Part shown: in pieces, positions 1 to 8,944 of the stretch
Layout: each line of letters opens with the position of its first letter
How positions within the stretch are numbered: the first letter of the stretch is position 1
Source: Senimuribacter sp049852125
GTDB taxonomy: Bacteria > Bacillota > Clostridia > Peptostreptococcales > Anaerovoracaceae
Length of the DNA stretch: 64,000 nucleotides
Assembly (NCBI RefSeq): GCF_049852125.1
Contig: NZ_CP187532.1
Span: 806,001 to 870,000, forward strand
Direction of reading: 5' to 3'
The notes under the pieces: model-generated
Seen by the model: only the letters and a program-made list of their open reading frames with translations
What the model was told of the DNA's origin: nothing
Database searches by the model: none
Translations under genes and position numbers: made by a program

Positions 1-201
1 GATACTATTTTGATACTAAGAAAAGTTGCAATCAAAAATAATGGATGAAATACTAACAAATAAGCGAATATTTTATTTGCCAGATCACTGTAAATATGCT
101 ACAATACATTTGAATTTGACGAGTGGGAATAATTCTGCACATAAAAGCGAGTAGAAATTTCATGTGACAAATATCGTTGGGTTTGTGTTAAAATACTGAT
201 G

Positions 202-268
202 GTGATAGGTTTCCGTTCAGATAAGTTTTTTGTGGTGATTAACATTCTAACAGATCCTATCGCTTTTT
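202..268 (+). terminator. Possible long-loop terminator
   Basis: GTGATAGG (202-209) can pair with CCTATCGC (256-263), with one G-U pair, and is followed by five T residues. The loop of about 46 nt is long for a terminator. It could end transcription from a gene to the left of the window. The rest of 1-360 is AT-rich and I see no gene in it. Confidence 0.3.
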
Positions 269-363
269 CTATGGACAGGGTGTCAAATCAATTGTAATTA
301 TACATGGTGTATATTACTCTAAATTTGGGAATTGTTAATTGATAAACATATGAGTTGCGGTGA

Positions 364-510
364 GCGGTAAAAATCAGCACAGATGCGATTGCTGAATTGG
401 GAAGAAATGAATTAGTCTCACTTGAGACTTTGGAGAAGATTTGCTGTGCTTTAGTTTGTTTTATAGAAAATATTTTGATATTTACGGCTGAATCACCCCA
501 AGGAGAATAA
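364..510 (+). pseudogene. 3' remnant of an XRE/Cro-type regulator gene
   Basis: The frame ending at the TAA at 508-510 reads about 48 codons that look like the C-terminal half of a small Cro/CI-type repressor: KISTDAIAELGRNE, then a second helix-rich part containing VSLETLEKICCAL. The pattern matches the end of the short XRE repressors common in Clostridia. An in-frame TGA at 361-363 and no plausible start or recognition-helix coding before it indicate a decayed 5' end. The TAA shares its last base with the ATG of the methyltransferase at 510, so regulator and methylase were probably once translationally coupled. Family assignment is by eye. Confidence 0.55.
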
Positions 511-1709
511 TGATGAATTCTTTAATTAGAGAAAAAGGCGGAACATTCTCGCTAAATAAAAATGAACCAATACATAGATGGTATTCTTATGTAGAAGGAT
601 ACTCTTCTTGTTTAATTATTGAAGAATTAAAGATGCTTCTCGCATTGAACCCAGATATCGAAACGATATATGATCCCTTTTGTGGTACAGGAACGACTTC
701 CCTTGTTGCGGCAACTCACGGTATAAAGTCTTTTTATAGCGAATCAAATCCTTTTATGCAAACTGTCATTGAGACAAAGATTAATGGTGTACTAAAATTG
801 GATGAAGATACTGTGGTTAGAAAATTGATTGAATATCTTTCGTTAGTTAAAACAATCAAGGTGGCCAATTATGAGTCTTGGAACGGTTTTGAAAAGTTCT
901 TTGGGGTAAAACAATTAAACGAATTGCTTACCATAAAAGACCTCATTTCTAAAGAAAACGATGAATCAGTTAAGGACATTCTTTCCCTGGCGTTGAGTGC
1001 CATTGTTGTTAAAGTTTCAAAAATGATAAGACGTGGAGATCTTCGTTATGCAACGGAGAAGGAATACCGAGAAGAAAACGTACTTGAATGTTTTGCTGAT
1101 AAACTGAACGAAATCATTTTCGATATTCAACATCATAAAACCATAATCAAATGTGGTACGACAAAAGTTAGCGAAGATGCTCGTGATAATGATTATGTTG
1201 ATACATTTGATTGTGTTGTCACTTCACCACCATATCTTAATGGAACGAATTACATTCGCAACACAAAATTGGAACTTAAGCTTAATGGCTTTATATCGAG
1301 CGAAAATGATTTGCCTAATTTCCATTCAAAGGGTATTGTAGCTGGAATTAACAGTGTTTCTAAACGCACTCATACAGATACAATTTTGCCGGTAGTAGAG
1401 CCTTATATAGAACTGCTGCGGCCGGTTTCTTATGACGAACGTATTCCTAAAATGGTAGCAGGCTATTTCAGAGATATGGATATGGTTATTCAAAAATTGA
1501 GCATATCTATCAAGTCCGGCGGTTTATTTACAATGGATATTGGAGATTCGCAATTTGCTGGTGTACACATTCCGACACATCAAATCCTTTCAAGCATATG
1601 CGCCCAATATGGGTTTTCTTTATATGATGAAGAAATATTGCGAGAAAGACGTTCTAAGAATGGCATGGTTTTATCACAAAGATTACTTAGGTACAGATTG
1701 GAGAAATAA
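510..1709 (+). CDS. DNA methyltransferase, TSPPY (N4-cytosine-like) type
   Basis: Predicted S-adenosylmethionine-dependent DNA methylase of 399 residues. The AdoMet motif DPFCGTGTT lies at residues 55-63 and the catalytic motif TSPPY at 238-242. TSPPY is the form typical of N4-cytosine enzymes; exocyclic-amine methylases with DPPY are usually N6-adenine. The order motif I, long insert, motif IV suggests an alpha-like arrangement with the target-recognition region between them. It overlaps the next methylase by one base and faces an HNH endonuclease, so it is best read as the first modification subunit of a type II restriction-modification system. The base or site specificity cannot be told from sequence. 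The start has two adjacent ATGs; AAGGAG lies about 5 nt upstream. Confidence 0.85.
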   Translation: MMNSLIREKGGTFSLNKNEPIHRWYSYVEGYSSCLIIEELKMLLALNPDIETIYDPFCGTGTTSLVAATHGIKSFYSESNPFMQTVIETKINGVLKLDEDTVVRKLIEYLSLVKTIKVANYESWNGFEKFFGVKQLNELLTIKDLISKENDESVKDILSLALSAIVVKVSKMIRRGDLRYATEKEYREENVLECFADKLNEIIFDIQHHKTIIKCGTTKVSEDARDNDYVDTFDCVVTSPPYLNGTNYIRNTKLELKLNGFISSENDLPNFHSKGIVAGINSVSKRTHTDTILPVVEPYIELLRPVSYDERIPKMVAGYFRDMDMVIQKLSISIKSGGLFTMDIGDSQFAGVHIPTHQILSSICAQYGFSLYDEEILRERRSKNGMVLSQRLLRYRLEK

Positions 1710-2842
1710 TGGATAAAGCATTTAGAGAAAAGGCAGAAGAATTTGTTTCTCGTCTACCATATAAACAATCGCCATACGGAAATAGAAATTGGGGGCATCC
1801 TTGGCATTCGCTTTGTTCCTACCACGGAAAATTAAAACCAGCGATAGCGCATTGGCTTATTTACGAATTTACGAGTGAAAGTGATGTGGTTTTAGATCCA
1901 TTATGTGGAGTAGGGACGATTCCTTTTGAGGCTTGCCTACAGGGGAGAATAGGAATTGGAAATGATTTAAGCGAATTGGCGTATGTTGTTACCAAAGCTA
2001 AACTGGAAAAGCCTAATTATAGTGGTGCCCAAAAGGTTATATGTCAACTAGATGAATACATCAAGAAGAACAAAAACTTTCGATCCATTACGGAGTATGA
2101 AGACTTTGGTTTCAATGGGAAACTTCCACAGTATTTCGAGTGTGAGACATATAAAGAAATTCTGTGTGCAAGGGATTTTTTTCTTAATAGACTTCCCTCG
2201 GTTTCTGCTGAGGAAGCAATGGTCTTTTCTGCACTCTTACATGTGCTACACGGGAATAGACCCTATGCTCTTTCAAGACGTTCTCATCCATTAACACCGT
2301 ATGCACCCACGGGAGATTTTGAATACAAAAGTGTAATTGACAAAATTGTTCAGAAAGTTAATACAAGCTATGCCAAGCTTGGACAAATAGAAGTAACGCA
2401 AGGTAGCGCTATATATGGTAATTACAGAGATTTGACGGAAAAAAGCATTAAAGCAGATTTTGTAATTTGTTCACCACCTTTTGCAGACTCTATTCGGTTT
2501 TACATGCAAAACTGGATGCGTCTGTGGCTTTGTGGGTGGGAGCCGAAAGATTATAAAGAAGCTGATGAGAAATTTTTGGATAAATCACAAGAAAAAAACT
2601 TCGATCTTTACTACAGTTTCTTTGAAATGTGCCACGATGTCCTAAACGACAATGGAAAAATAATTTTACACCTTGGTAAGACTAAGAACATAGATATGGG
2701 CGTTGAACTTTCAAAGCGTGCTGAGCCTTGGTTTGATATTGTTTATTTTGCTGGAGAAGATGTTAGCACAATTGAAAAACATGGCATTAAGGACAAAGGT
2801 GTAACAGTAGAACATCAGTATTTGTTTTTGCAAAAAAAATGA
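1709..2842 (+). CDS. Second DNA methyltransferase, CSPPF type
   Basis: This 377-residue protein carries the AdoMet motif DPLCGVGT at residues 63-70 and a catalytic motif CSPPF at 253-257. Architecture matches the preceding gene, but the two proteins share little beyond the motifs, so they are not a recent duplication. Its ATG overlaps the upstream stop codon by one base, so translation is probably coupled. Paired methylases next to one endonuclease are typical of systems recognising an asymmetric site, where each strand needs its own enzyme; that function is inferred. CSPPF with phenylalanine departs from the usual PPY/W, but is known in this superfamily, which also includes RNA methylases. 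The gene ends inside a bidirectional terminator. Confidence 0.8.
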   Translation: MDKAFREKAEEFVSRLPYKQSPYGNRNWGHPWHSLCSYHGKLKPAIAHWLIYEFTSESDVVLDPLCGVGTIPFEACLQGRIGIGNDLSELAYVVTKAKLEKPNYSGAQKVICQLDEYIKKNKNFRSITEYEDFGFNGKLPQYFECETYKEILCARDFFLNRLPSVSAEEAMVFSALLHVLHGNRPYALSRRSHPLTPYAPTGDFEYKSVIDKIVQKVNTSYAKLGQIEVTQGSAIYGNYRDLTEKSIKADFVICSPPFADSIRFYMQNWMRLWLCGWEPKDYKEADEKFLDKSQEKNFDLYYSFFEMCHDVLNDNGKIILHLGKTKNIDMGVELSKRAEPWFDIVYFAGEDVSTIEKHGIKDKGVTVEHQYLFLQKK

Positions 2843-2868
2843 GGCGGGATTAACGTCTCGCCTCATTT
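2837..2868. terminator. Bidirectional terminator between convergent genes
   Basis: AAATGAGGCG (2837-2846) is the perfect complement of CGCCTCATTT (2859-2868), with a 12-nt loop. It lies between the stop codons of the methylase (2842) and the endonuclease (2876), with A-rich sequence on the left and T-rich on the right, as expected for a terminator working in both directions. Confidence 0.8.
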
Positions 2869-2875
2869 GCATAAT

Positions 2876-3871
2876 TTATTTTATGAGTGAATCGGCATAG
2901 GTTATCCAAGTTTCGGATAGTGCTGTCGCAAACTTGAAGAAATCGATGCCTGTATCGGCAAGAATACGATTTCTCAATTTACATACTTCGTTTTTATGCC
3001 CGGAGTTCTTCGCAAGCAAGTCATCAACATCAGTTGGATTTTGCAATCTTCTAAGTGCTTCTGGATTGTACTGTGGTGCTCCTGCCAGCAAATGATAATC
3101 AAAGCCTGTATATACTGCTAATTGGTGCAGCTTGGCATCGCTATAAAATTCAGAAGGCCATTTACCTGTCTTATTGCCGTTGCAATCATGGCAGAGTAAC
3201 GTACCGGAGTCGGTTGTTGCAGGCCATAAATAGTAAACAGGCAGAGTGTGATCTATAGGCTTTTCCTTGTTTGCTGTTACGCCACTCAAATCTTTGCCAC
3301 AATTAAAGCATTTAAGTCCATACTTTTGTTCAATCGCCTTGCGGCTCACACGAGTTGCACCAGCAACTTCTATTAAGAGACGCCTTTTCTGAGAAGATTC
3401 AAAGTGCTGATCGGAAGTTCTGGTTCCATTTTTGATGGCATTATAATTGGTTTTGCACATAATACATTCGCCCTGTCTCCCAGACTTCAATACAGCATGT
3501 TTATGGAAACACTCAATGGGTTTCAACGTATTACAAATCAAACAATATTTATAGAGTGCGGTATTTTCGATGTATTCATCATGGGAGACAACGAATTCGC
3601 CTTCTTGCACAGAGACAGCATCACCATTGTCATCATTAACATCCATAGAAAAATCAAACAAGTGCTGTTCACCTCCCGAATAATGTTCATATCCGCATTG
3701 GGGGCATGCGATAGAATAATCTTCGTCAATATCATCTTTTTTGACGGTAATTATTTCCGTGCAATCGGGGTTAAGGCATTGAAATACTTTGTAAAGAGTT
3801 TGTCCGTCCACATGAGCGGGACGATATTGCCCCACTTTATTTAGGTTACTGTATGTTTTTCTGCGTGCCAT
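2876..3871 (-). CDS. HNH restriction endonuclease with several zinc sites
   Basis: This 331-residue protein has a C-terminal HNH (beta-beta-alpha metal) nuclease: CFNCGK at 188-193, catalytic histidine in DHTLP near 208, then CHDCNGNKTGKWP from 227. The paired CxxC motifs bind a structural zinc. Two further cysteine sets, C32/C37 with C56/C59 and C110/C113 with C136/C139, look like zinc ribbons that could take part in DNA recognition. HNH nucleases of this shape are found among type II/IIS restriction enzymes. It is encoded 2 nt after the C-protein-like regulator and converges on two methylases, which supports the restriction role. The ATG is preceded by GGAGG lying in the last codons of the regulator gene. 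The cut site is unknown. Confidence 0.8.
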   Translation of the reverse strand: MARRKTYSNLNKVGQYRPAHVDGQTLYKVFQCLNPDCTEIITVKKDDIDEDYSIACPQCGYEHYSGGEQHLFDFSMDVNDDNGDAVSVQEGEFVVSHDEYIENTALYKYCLICNTLKPIECFHKHAVLKSGRQGECIMCKTNYNAIKNGTRTSDQHFESSQKRRLLIEVAGATRVSRKAIEQKYGLKCFNCGKDLSGVTANKEKPIDHTLPVYYLWPATTDSGTLLCHDCNGNKTGKWPSEFYSDAKLHQLAVYTGFDYHLLAGAPQYNPEALRRLQNPTDVDDLLAKNSGHKNEVCKLRNRILADTGIDFFKFATALSETWITYADSLIK

Positions 3872-3873
3872 GC

Positions 3874-4083
3874 TCAGTCCTCCAAAAATAGTTTGTATGT
3901 TTCAATTTCAAGTGCATCAGCTATACGTTGAATATTTTCAAGTGATATACTTCTGCGATAGCATTCAATTGCACTAATATATGTTCTGTGAAGACCACAT
4001 TTCTCGGCAAAGGCTTCTTGAGATATATCCAACGCCTGCCGATAACGTTTCACGTTTGTTCCAAAAACTTTTACAATGTCCAT
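3874..4083 (-). CDS. Restriction-modification controller (C-protein-like) regulator
   Basis: This 69-residue protein is one helix-turn-helix domain of the XRE/Cro type. The motif runs about residues 17-40 (SQEAFAEKCGLHRTYISAIE) and is followed by the ISLENIQRIADAL dimer helices. Size and sequence match controller (C) proteins, which first activate and later repress the endonuclease operon so that methylation is established before cutting starts. It lies directly upstream of the HNH gene on the same strand. GGAGG sits 9 nt before the ATG. An imperfect inverted repeat upstream (4102-4139) is a candidate operator. Confidence 0.85.
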   Translation of the reverse strand: MDIVKVFGTNVKRYRQALDISQEAFAEKCGLHRTYISAIECYRRSISLENIQRIADALEIETYKLFLED

Positions 4084-4101
4084 ACTTATAAACCTCCATT
4101 A

Positions 4102-4139
4102 TGTATGGTATGACGAAGAATACAATAAGTCTACATACA
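4102..4139 (-). promoter_or_regulatory. Candidate C-protein operator
   Basis: TGTATG (4102-4107) and CATACA (4134-4139) form an inverted repeat 18-56 bp upstream of the controller ATG, where C-box operators usually lie. I could not recognise the GACT/AGTC C-box core clearly, so this is tentative. Confidence 0.3.
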
Positions 4140-4272
4140 ATGGGTAACATTCGAAAAAGTGATATACAAGAGGATAATTTCGTTTACTTTTCCTCCAGTC
4201 TTTTATGATACAAATTATCTATTTTAACAGAAAAGGAGAGATAATGGGGAGTACTTTTGTAAACAACGTTTT

Positions 4273-4302
4273 TTCGACTTTTGTCCCAATTTATGTTATA
4301 CT
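4273..4302 (+). promoter_or_regulatory. Promoter of the Dabb-protein gene
   Basis: TTCGAC (4273-4278), an 18-bp spacer and TATACT (4297-4302) fit a housekeeping promoter 36 bp before the start codon at 4338. Confidence 0.5.
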
Positions 4303-4337
4303 GTTTTAGTAAAAAATTCAACGACAGGAGGACTTTT

Positions 4338-4637
4338 ATGATAAAGCATATGATTTTATGGAAGCTGAAGGATATGCCGGAAGCGGCTAAAGAGGAGCAG
4401 ATCAGACTGGTAAAAGCAGGACTGGAAAACTTATCCGGTAAAATCCCTGGTATGATAGATATTCATGTACAGATTGATAAACTGCCTACATCCAATGCGG
4501 ACATGATGTTGGATACCACCTTTGAAGACGCCGATGCATTGACAGGATATGCGGTCAATCCGGACCATAATACCATAGCGGATACATACATACGACCATA
4601 CATTGAAGCTAGGCTTTGTATAGATTACGAAATATAA
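4338..4637 (+). CDS. Dabb (stress-responsive A/B barrel) domain protein
   Basis: A 99-residue protein starting MIKHMILWKLKD, the usual opening of the Dabb family, with the NPDHNTIADTYIRPYIE segment near the C-terminus that matches the conserved barrel helix. Dabb proteins are small dimeric alpha+beta barrels; many have no known reaction. The ATG at 4338 is chosen over an upstream in-frame codon at 4281 because ACAGGAGG lies 7 nt before it and because a good -10 element lies between the two. The gene is monocistronic; the hairpin array begins about 15 bp after its stop. Confidence 0.85.
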   Translation: MIKHMILWKLKDMPEAAKEEQIRLVKAGLENLSGKIPGMIDIHVQIDKLPTSNADMMLDTTFEDADALTGYAVNPDHNTIADTYIRPYIEARLCIDYEI

Positions 4638-4653
4638 AGCATTCACCTTTAGA

Positions 4654-4880
4654 TTATGGTATAATGTCTACACACGGTGATTGGCGAGCTGAAAGCGAAG
4701 ACAGAACCGATGTGTAACAGATGCCCAGAGCACTTAGCGATTGGCGAGCCGAGAGGCGAAGACAGAGGTTAGTGCTTATGGTATAATGAACGCGAATGAT
4801 TGTAACGGCGTTGCCGCAAGGAAGCGTTCATTGAATCATGACTTGCGATTCTATATTCAGAGGAATCGTCATGGTATAAT
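4654..4880 (+). repeat. Tandem array of four hairpins with three TGGTATAAT elements
   Basis: Four stem-loops follow each other. H1 is 4670-4715 (ACACA/TGTGT plus CGGT/ACCG). H2 is 4729-4776 (AGCACT/AGTGCT). H3 is 4785-4832 (AATGAACGC/GCGTTCATT, with inner CGGC/GCCG). H4 is 4837-4873 (CATGAC/GTCATG, then GATTC/GAATC). H1 and H2 share the core GATTGGCGAGC...GCGAAGACAGA but have different outer stems, and the inner stem changes from GCT/AGC to GCC/GGC. These compensating changes mean the structure is kept. The extended -10 element TGGTATAAT occurs three times (TATAAT at 4660-4665, 4782-4787 and 4875-4880). The array lies in the leader of the U32 gene. I do not recognise it as a known RNA family. 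Confidence 0.7.
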
Positions 4881-4920
4881 ACATACATCTGAAAACAAAG
4901 AAACGACAGGAGGTACGGGA

Positions 4921-7164
4921 GTGACAGAACTATTAGCGCCGGCAGGAGATATGGAGGCATTGAAGGCAGCGGTTTCTAACGGTTGTGATGCCGTTTATCT
5001 GGGGATGCAGAAATTCGGCGCCCGCGCGTATTCATCCAACTTCGATGCGGCGCTCCTTTCTGAGGCGGTCAGATATGCGCACCTTCGAAATGTGAAAATT
5101 TATGTGACGATGAATACCATCGTTTTTGAAGATGAAATAGAAGCAATGAAAGCGCAGCTTTATATGCTGAACGAAATGGGCGTAGACGGCGTTATCGTGC
5201 AGGATTTGGCTGTATTTGACTATATCGCCAGTCATTTTGAGGATATGGAGGTGCATTGCTCCACGCAGATGGGCATTGACGATTTAGAAGGCACGCTGCT
5301 TTTTAAGGAGATGGGGGCAGACCGTGTAGTGCTTTCTCGAGAAGTACCCATCGAAACAGTTAAGGAAATCAGAAAGGCCGCGAAGATTCCGCTTGAAATC
5401 TTTGTCCACGGCGCGCTGTGCGTGTCCTATTCCGGCAACTGTCTGATGTCTGGACTGATCGGATACCGCAGCGGAAACCGGGGCAGATGTGTAGGCTCCT
5501 GCCGCAAGCCTTATGAGCTTCTCGACAGAGAAACGGGAGAATCGCTGGGATGCGGCTATTTGCTGTCCACCAAAGATCTCAACACCATCGATCGTATTGC
5601 GGATCTGAAAGAAATCGATTCCCTGAAAATAGAAGGCAGGATGAAAGAGCCTGCGTATGTGGCAAATGTAGTGGCAAAATACAGAGAGGCTCTGGATAAT
5701 CGGGTTACCACGGAAGAAAAAGACGATTTGAAAAAGACCTTCAATAGAACCTTTACCAAAGGCTATCTGTTTCACGAAGACCCGAAAGACCTGACCAACA
5801 TCGACAAACCCAACAATTACGGCTATGAGATTGGAACCATATCGGCATTTCGCGCTGGCATGTACGAAATCTCTTTGACCAGAGCGCTGAACCAGAACGA
5901 TATCATCAGAATCGATCATGATGGCGAGGACGTGAACCTGTCTGTGGTCAAGCTGTATGACAGAGACGGCATGCTGATCAGCCGCGCAGACAGAACCTGC
6001 TATATCAAACTCAAAGAAAAGCTTTCCGTAGGCGATGTGGTATATAAGACCAAGGACTATCACTTCTATAAAGAACTGGAAAAGAATTTGGAAAAAGAAT
6101 TTCGGCGTTTTCCACTGAACATGAAGGTCTATGCCTATCCCGGCGCAGCGCTGGTTATCGACGCGGAAGGACTTGGATGCAGATATCTTTACGAGAGTGA
6201 GGAAACTTTGGAGGAAGCGGCAAAAAATCCGACTACAAAGGAGCAGGTCGTAAAACAGCTCAGCAAGCTAGGCGATACGATTTTCGCGGCAGGGGATGTG
6301 GAATTTGAGGCGTACAACGCCTTTATTCCGGTCAAGATGCTGAATCAGGCGAGGAGAGCCATTGTGGAGGCGTTGTACGATGCCAAGCTTGCCGAAAAAA
6401 AGAGACGGACGAAAACGCCGGAAGCGAAAGAAAAAATATCCTTTGCGCAGAGGAAACCATATATCACAGCATCGGTTACTACGAAAGAACAGTACGACGC
6501 CTGCGTGAAGTGCGGTGTCAAAGAAATCTATTTTGACAATATCATCCGAAGAAATCAAATTTCCTATGAACGGCGGGAAGGGGAACTGTTGATCGGCGGT
6601 TACGGCGGCATCTATTATTATAGAAATCATAATCCTTTCGTGACGGACTATTCGATGAACGTGGTCAATGCGGAAAGTTGTCGCAAGCTTTACAGTTTGG
6701 GGGCAAAGAGGGTCACCTTGTCCTACGAACTGAACAGAAAACAGCTGGGCGAATTGCTTGACGCTTATGAGGCAGAAAACGACGGGTATCCGGCGCTGGA
6801 AATGATCGTATACGGCCGCGCGCCGCTGATGTTTACCAAATACTGTCCGATGAAAAAGATGGGACAATGCGGCATCTGCAAGACCAAATCCTATGAACTG
6901 AAGGATGAATACGGCGTCTTCCCTGTGCTGTCTTCTGCGGACTGTGCGACGACCATTCTCAATGGAAAGATTTTGAATCTTTTGGATGAAATGCCGTCCA
7001 TCGAAGGGGTTGAGGCGTTCCGGCTCAATTTTACCATTGAGTCTGCGGAAGAAGTGGAACAGATTGCAAAGGCTGCAATTGGAAAGCTGCAGGGTTCCTG
7101 TGCCGACACACTGTTCCGCAGGGAAACCGATACGAGAGGACATTTTAATAAGGAAATTATTTAG
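4921..7164 (+). CDS. U32 peptidase-family protein with DUF3656-like C-terminus
   Basis: Protein of 747 residues of the U32 family. The N-terminus TELLAPAGDMEALKAAV and the NRGRCVGSCRKPYE segment are typical of the U32 core, and a second cysteine set appears in YCPMKKMGQCGICK near residue 640. Although named collagenase-like, characterised family members such as TrhP and RlhA take part in hydroxylation of tRNA or 23S rRNA; the long form with an extra C-terminal region resembles RlhA more closely, so an RNA-modification role is likely. The GTG at 4921 is chosen because ACAGGAGG lies just upstream and the family starts at this point; the longer open frame runs back through the hairpin array and is not coding. 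Confidence 0.85.
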   Translation: MTELLAPAGDMEALKAAVSNGCDAVYLGMQKFGARAYSSNFDAALLSEAVRYAHLRNVKIYVTMNTIVFEDEIEAMKAQLYMLNEMGVDGVIVQDLAVFDYIASHFEDMEVHCSTQMGIDDLEGTLLFKEMGADRVVLSREVPIETVKEIRKAAKIPLEIFVHGALCVSYSGNCLMSGLIGYRSGNRGRCVGSCRKPYELLDRETGESLGCGYLLSTKDLNTIDRIADLKEIDSLKIEGRMKEPAYVANVVAKYREALDNRVTTEEKDDLKKTFNRTFTKGYLFHEDPKDLTNIDKPNNYGYEIGTISAFRAGMYEISLTRALNQNDIIRIDHDGEDVNLSVVKLYDRDGMLISRADRTCYIKLKEKLSVGDVVYKTKDYHFYKELEKNLEKEFRRFPLNMKVYAYPGAALVIDAEGLGCRYLYESEETLEEAAKNPTTKEQVVKQLSKLGDTIFAAGDVEFEAYNAFIPVKMLNQARRAIVEALYDAKLAEKKRRTKTPEAKEKISFAQRKPYITASVTTKEQYDACVKCGVKEIYFDNIIRRNQISYERREGELLIGGYGGIYYYRNHNPFVTDYSMNVVNAESCRKLYSLGAKRVTLSYELNRKQLGELLDAYEAENDGYPALEMIVYGRAPLMFTKYCPMKKMGQCGICKTKSYELKDEYGVFPVLSSADCATTILNGKILNLLDEMPSIEGVEAFRLNFTIESAEEVEQIAKAAIGKLQGSCADTLFRRETDTRGHFNKEII

Positions 7165-7184
7165 CAGATAAGGGGATCAAAAAA

Positions 7185-8921
7185 ATGATTCGAGTAGAAA
7201 AACTTTCCTATGGTTTTCCGGCAAAGGATCTATATCACGAGATTTCATTTACCCTTGAAACAGGACAGCACTGTGCTCTGATTGGAAGCAACGGTACAGG
7301 TAAATCAATCCTTGCCGACATGCTGATCCGTCCGGATGAATATCTTTTTGATGGAAAGATCATCAAAGATGAAAGCTGTAGAATCGGATATGCCAGTCAG
7401 TTCAGCATTAGAGATAAATTGCAGGAATGCACTGTTTTTGAATATCTCAGCCAAAAATTCTTAGAGAACCAAGAGAAAATTGCTGCGGTTTGTGAGGAAA
7501 TGGCAGTTTCAGAGGATGTGGAAACTGTATGTGAAAGATACCAGGCGCTTTTAGATATGAATGAAGCTATGGACGGCGGCAATTATGAAAGCAATATCCG
7601 CAAGCAGCTTCATGTGGCGCGAATGAGTGATTTGGAGGGAACCATGCTGTCGCAGGTCAGCGGCGGAGAATATAAGCTGCTGCAGATTATGCGGGAAATG
7701 CTGCTGTCTCCCAATCTTCTTATTTTGGACGAGCCGGATGTATTCCTGGATTTTGCAAACTTAAATGGTCTCTGTCAGCTGATCAACGAATACAGGGGAA
7801 CTTTGTTGGTGATAACCCATAGCAGATATTTGCTGAATCATTGTTTCAACAAGATTTTGCACCTGGAAAACGGCGATATGCAGGAATATGATGGAAACTA
7901 TACAGAGTACCGTTGTTCCATTTTGAGAGAAAAATTAAAGCTTAGGCTTCAGAATTTAGAAGAACAGGAAGAAATTGAACGCACTGAAGAAATGGTTGAA
8001 ATTCTTCGTAAGAGAGCGACGGTTTTGGTAAATCCCGTTATTGGGAGATCTGTAAATGCAAAGCAGTCACAGCTGAACCGTCTGATTGCAAGACAGATAA
8101 AGGCTCCGTTTATCGAAGTCCGCACGCCTGAGATTGTTTTGCCAGATGTTGAACCTGAAGAAGGAAGAACTGTATTAAGCGTTAAGGATTATCAGCCGTC
8201 ATTCGATAAGGATCTGCTGCGGAATGTAAGCTTCACACTTCTTGCTGGAGAAAAGATTGCCTTTGTTGGGGCGAACGGTACAGGCAAAACTACTTTGATC
8301 CGCGATATTCTGACGAACAATCATCCTTCCATTCATATGGACGAAAATACTAGCTTCGCATGCCTGTCGCAGCTTCAGGGTGAGCTTATTGATGAAAAAA
8401 AGACGGTATTTCAGGTTATGCAGGACCAGGGATTTCATACAAGGAGAAGCACCGGGGCATATCTTGCGAAGCTTTGTCTTGAGGAGGATCTCTTGGATCA
8501 AAGGGTAGGACAGCTTTCGGGCGGTGAACAGAACCTGCTTCAGATTGCTTTGGTTGCAAATTCCGATGCAGAATTTCTGATTCTCGACGAGCCGACAAGT
8601 CACTTGGATATATATGCACAGCTCGCTTTAGAAAAGGCTGTTTCTGAATATAAAGGGACTGTACTTATGGTCAGTCACGACTTCTATCTCGTTGCAGGCT
8701 GTGCAGATTATGTGCTTTTTGTAGAAGACCATACAATACGACGTATGCGCATCAGAAACTTCCGAAGGAAGGCGTATGATAAATATTTTGATCAAAAATA
8801 TTTAGAAACAGATAAGAAAAGACAGGAATTAGAGACACATATTACATCCGCGTTTAAAAGAAATGATTTTGCTGCTGTAGATAAATTATGTCTGGAGCTT
8901 GAAGGATTGAGTGAGAAATAA
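7185..8921 (+). CDS. ABC-F family ATPase
   Basis: Soluble protein of 578 residues with two ABC ATPase domains and no membrane segments. Domain 1 has Walker A GSNGTGKS near residue 36, signature SGGEYKLLQ and Walker B LLILDEPDVFLD. Domain 2 has GANGTGKTTL near 363, SGGEQNLLQ and LILDEPTSHLD. The charged linker between them (about 240-300) is the region that reaches into the ribosome in ABC-F proteins. Members act as translation factors or give resistance to ribosome-targeting antibiotics; which applies here cannot be told. The first Walker B region ends DVFLD where most family members have TNHLD. It starts 20 nt after the U32 gene and may share its transcript; a strong terminator follows. Confidence 0.85.
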   Translation: MIRVEKLSYGFPAKDLYHEISFTLETGQHCALIGSNGTGKSILADMLIRPDEYLFDGKIIKDESCRIGYASQFSIRDKLQECTVFEYLSQKFLENQEKIAAVCEEMAVSEDVETVCERYQALLDMNEAMDGGNYESNIRKQLHVARMSDLEGTMLSQVSGGEYKLLQIMREMLLSPNLLILDEPDVFLDFANLNGLCQLINEYRGTLLVITHSRYLLNHCFNKILHLENGDMQEYDGNYTEYRCSILREKLKLRLQNLEEQEEIERTEEMVEILRKRATVLVNPVIGRSVNAKQSQLNRLIARQIKAPFIEVRTPEIVLPDVEPEEGRTVLSVKDYQPSFDKDLLRNVSFTLLAGEKIAFVGANGTGKTTLIRDILTNNHPSIHMDENTSFACLSQLQGELIDEKKTVFQVMQDQGFHTRRSTGAYLAKLCLEEDLLDQRVGQLSGGEQNLLQIALVANSDAEFLILDEPTSHLDIYAQLALEKAVSEYKGTVLMVSHDFYLVAGCADYVLFVEDHTIRRMRIRNFRRKAYDKYFDQKYLETDKKRQELETHITSAFKRNDFAAVDKLCLELEGLSEK

Positions 8922-8944
8922 TATATTCACCGGGAGAGAATTTA

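Noticed and set aside
4741..4920. N-terminal extension of the U32 protein
   Set aside because: The open frame passes through the hairpin array and has no ribosome-binding site; the GTG at 4921 has an excellent one and matches the family start.
5284..6063. Long minus-strand open frame inside the U32 gene
   Set aside because: It is the antisense shadow of a clearly coding frame and has no start signal or family features.
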